A DNA stretch of 64,000 nt from Dryomyza anilis (Eukaryota > Arthropoda > Insecta > Diptera > Dryomyzidae). The DNA lies in NCBI GenBank assembly GCA_951804985.1, contig OX638135.1, forward strand, positions 70,702,695 to 70,766,694, read 5' to 3'. The notes under the pieces are model-generated. The model was not told the DNA's origin. It saw nothing but the letters and a program-made list of their open reading frames with translations, and ran no database searches. Positions 61,000-64,000 of this stretch are shown in pieces. The first letter of the stretch is position 1, and each line of letters begins with the position of its first letter. The position numbers and the translations under genes were made by a program.

Positions 61000-61450
61000 A
61001 GAAAGAGACGGAAGATCATTCAGCGCACTGAGGCAATGTGCGAGAAAGAGATAGAAGATCAGCGCATTAAAAACACATAAGTGCGAATGAGATGCCAATA
61101 GCATGCGTCATTCACGAAACGAGTAGAAGATTCTCGAAACATGTTGAAGCTAGTCGAATCGTGTCGAACTGATGCATGCAGTAATAAGGGCGCCGCATCT
61201 GAGGCACAGCACTTCAGTAGTAATTGGAAGGTGGTTGAGGGCACATCGTGTGAAAACAATGTCAAGTTAAATAGTGGACATGCAGCAGTTGTTTGAATTT
61301 GTTATTAGTAAAGTTGTTTATTAAAGTGAATTAATAAAGTTAATTGTTATAATTTAAACCAAACATAAGAGTGCTTTTATGTTGTACACAATCTGGAGAT
61401 ACGAACTTGTAGAACAGTTTTCCGTAGACTGAATTTTCGTTTTTTTTTGT
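61000..61450 (+). repeat. Probable solo or partial LTR with leader
   Basis: Ends gttgtaca followed by caatctggagatacgaactt, shared with about 3690-3745. The preceding 370 bp is GC-richer with repeated cattcagcgcactg phrases (61009, 61018) and aataaa-like words before the end, like a retrovirus-type LTR. No partner LTR seen. Confidence 0.4.
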
Positions 61451-62389
61451 TTTTTAGAGGTTATGTATATTTAATATTTATATTATATTTAAAATTGACA
61501 TGTACGTGAAACTAAGGATTATTATAAGAATTTGTGCAAAAACAGTTTTTTTTTGGATTTTACGGTTTATATTTGCATATAAAATGCAAGTGCATATCAC
61601 ATTTTCATACACGGATAGAAAATATTTGTTTGAATATGCTTGAATGTAATTATAACGGTGTTCGAAATCACAGTATAAATATTAGGAGTAAAATCTAATT
61701 ACATTATAATTGAACTGTATTATTATTTTGTTTAGATTATTATTATACGATATTTAAACATACATTGCTTTACTGGCGGATTTATATGAATTCATTATAT
61801 TAATGTTTCTGTAGAAACAGATATATTTCATCAAATATTACTATATGTATGTTTGTAATTTCTGCTATTTAACACAGCCAACGTCAAAAAAAGGTTCTTT
61901 GAATAATACGTATTTTGTTATTCCTGGGTGACAACGAATGTAAAAATAATAGAATTAGTATGACAACGCTTTTATTATATTTATGTTTGGCATTACAAAT
62001 AAATAACAACGCTGCCTACTTTTAGCACTTAGTAACACTCACAATAATACTTTTCATATAGTTCAAACGTTTTGGTGGATGATAAGTACCGACAATCACT
62101 GTTAATACCAGGTAGTGGCTGTTTGTGAAATATCCAATTAATCCGTAATTCAATGAGCTCAAAATAAGAAAAATATATGGAAATGAAATAAATAAGTATA
62201 AGTAAAAGATGTGTAATAAAAAAAATAATAGTTGAATTTTATAATTACATAATATAAATAAAATGTAATTTAAAAAAAGGAAAAAATTAATATTGTGTAA
62301 AAAAATATTAGCACTAAATTTATTTTTTTTACATTAATATAAAATGTAAACATCAATATGTTTACATGTACATAAAATGTTTTTCACAT
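61451..62389. other. No gene seen
   Basis: AT-rich noncoding sequence. Confidence 0.6.
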
Positions 62390-62600
62390 TCAAACATTTA
62401 TATGTTTGCAAGAACGCCAAAAATTCTTCATTCTGAATATAAATATGTTTGAACGAAAACAAAAATGTGTTTGGCTGTTATTATAATAATGTTGTGCAAC
62501 GCAATAATGCTTTTGTTTCCATATAGCTCCAAAGATATATGTAATGCCTGCAAAATTATGTTTGGGAGAGCCCTTTTTTTTGCAGCGTGTAATTAAAATA
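62390..62600. repeat. Dispersed repeat, inverted match to 31395-31760
   Basis: gcctgcaaaattatgtttgg and gagagccctttttttt are the complement of 31420-31460. The remainder matches loosely. Confidence 0.65.
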
Positions 62601-62989
62601 TTTTTTATATATGGGGTATTCCACGTCAATGCGCCGAGCTTTGACCCTAACCCCCTTAGATTTGCTTCACATTTTAATATGTTGTTATTATTGGTCAATG
62701 AAGTTTAAATTACATTTTTCTATAGTTTTCTACAGCATCCCCTTCACCCCCTTAGCAAAAAGTAAAAACACGATTTTGCTGTTTTGCATCACAGCATCCA
62801 AAAACTACCTTTTTGAAATTCTAAAAACGATATTTACATAAATTCTTGACATTAAGCAAAGATCATTCCACTTTGGAGTGGTAAGAATTTTTCTTTTATT
62901 TTTTTCTTAAATTTGAAAATTCGGTTTTTTAGTATATAAATCGCCATAACTTTGGATTGGTTTGAGATAAAAACTGGTATATGCTCATA

Positions 62990-63400
62990 TGTTTTAAGTA
63001 CAAGCCGTGTTACAAAAAATGGGCGGTTATTGTCAACTGCCACGCCCAGCTGCCATATAACATTTATAGTAAACACGCTATAACTCTGAAGATATAAGAG
63101 GTATATTATTGAAATTTTGTGGAACATAATGTAATATAAAAAAGAAATGGACCACTAAAAATTGTTTCGATCGACCAACTACCACGCCTACCCGTCATAT
63201 AAATTTAAGATATAAAGTGCTAAATTTTTGGACTTATATGAGGTAAAGTCATGAAATTTTGATTGTATTCGTCTTTTGTATGTAGTAATATTAATTCGAA
63301 GTATGGTCTAGTTTAGTGAACTGCCACGCCTACCTGTCATATAAACATTATATTTCATCAGCCATAAGTCTGTTTCTATATGAGATATCGCGATGATATT
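62990..63400. repeat. Diverged ~130-150-bp tandem units
   Basis: ccacgccc/ccacgcctacc followed by tcatataaa occurs near 63040, 63182 and 63322, each followed by a phrase like gatataa...gaaattttg. Three decayed tandem units, noncoding. Confidence 0.6.
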
Positions 63401-63888
63401 TTTGATGTTTGTTACATGCACCTGGTTATCGTACCGGATATGACCATCGGCTAGCTCAAGATGGACCAGGGTGGGGTGTTCGACCCGCCATATCCATTCG
63501 AGGGCATCACAAAAACTCTGACAAATTCGAAATTCAAAAAAACTCAAACAGACAATAACGGACGACTCCAACGGACATTAACCCCAACGAACACTCATAA
63601 ATAACAAAAGACGCAATATTAAGCCAGGACACGGTGTTAGATTTTGCCTACTTTCATACCCTCCCTCCATGATTATTGCACATTCAACATAATTAGCAAT
63701 AACTCCTTAATCACCACAACAATTCACAATTAACCGAACTCTACCACATTTCCATTCCCTCACTTACGCCCTATTCTACCACATCCACAGAATATCGATC
63801 TATTCCATGATAGACATGATATTACAAAACGAAAATATCACAGATTGCAAACATACAAATACTCATCCAATTTTCATTTATATAACTT
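63401..63888. other. Unassigned, GC-richer sequence
   Basis: 63420-63600 has a more even composition (gaccatcggctagctc, gaccagggtggggtgttc) that hints at an old retroelement, but no frame or motif could be supported. Confidence 0.35.
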
Positions 63889-64000
63889 ATTCTAATTTAT
63901 CTCAACTTATTTATTTATTCTATTTATTTTATTTATTTTATTTATTTTATTTATTTTATTCATTTTATTCATTTTATTCATTTTATTTATTTTATTTATT
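63889..64000. repeat. (TTTAT)n-type microsatellite, runs off the window
   Basis: Repeated tttat/ttcat pentamers to the last base. Confidence 0.92.

Overview
The window is about 64 kb of very AT-rich, repeat-dense nuclear DNA from an insect. The mix of elements (BEL/Pao, Gypsy, Copia, RTE-like and Jockey-like LINEs, hAT, PIF/Harbinger, Tc1/mariner-type foldbacks) and the insect-like protein fragments suggest a dipteran fly with a large genome; I cannot name the species. There are no bacterial-type operons, no rRNA, no functional tRNA gene and no CRISPR array.

Only one convincing host gene is present: the last three coding exons, on the minus strand between 28798 and 30989, of a HAD-family 5'-nucleotidase-domain protein (NT5DC2/NT5DC3 type). 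Reading frame and GT/AG splice sites are consistent across all three exons, and poly(A) signals follow the stop. The last intron is filled with a long (TA)n tract, a foldback repeat and a 368-bp hAT-like MITE. Its 5' exons were not found in the window. A second, weaker host-like exon lies at 19664-19999 (minus).

Layout. 1-8.3 kb: two copies of a 2.2-kb repeat that are almost identical, each carrying the same SINE insertion. They flank a Gypsy pol fragment, a hAT MITE set in (TA)n, and two minisatellites. 8.7-17.5 kb: decayed Jockey-like LINE fragments, a 1059-bp tandem duplication, an RTE fragment, and a 2.4-kb hAT element inserted in LINE sequence. 17.9-20.4 kb: small repeats, a SINE palindrome, the candidate exon, and a 233-bp MITE. 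20.6-27.7 kb: a defective BEL/Pao element on the minus strand whose gag is split by a complete but pol-less Gypsy element (211-bp LTRs, 4-bp TSD), and whose 5' LTR carries a foldback MITE. 28.8-31 kb: the host gene end. 32-36 kb: inverted repeats, a SINE, and a 763-bp internally deleted RTE derivative. 36-39.1 kb: a 5'-truncated Copia element with a SINE inside. 39.3-41.5 kb: a truncated hAT and a Gypsy gag remnant. 41.7-45.3 kb: a Charlie-like hAT holding an RTE copy. 45.5-47.3 kb: a two-gene PIF/Harbinger relic. 50.0-54.3 kb: a four-deep nest of DNA elements. 55.0-58.9 kb: a 5'-truncated RTE copy (13-bp TSD) split by a 1.1-kb hAT element that itself carries a short ORF. 59.9-64 kb: a second tail-to-tail SINE pair, an LTR remnant and simple repeats.

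The clearest information here is the order of insertions. At least eight insertions have readable target-site duplications, and three of those also have an unoccupied or continuous counterpart elsewhere in the window. All element ORFs except the host exons are broken by stops, frameshifts or deletions. All family assignments come from reading motifs by eye, without database searches.
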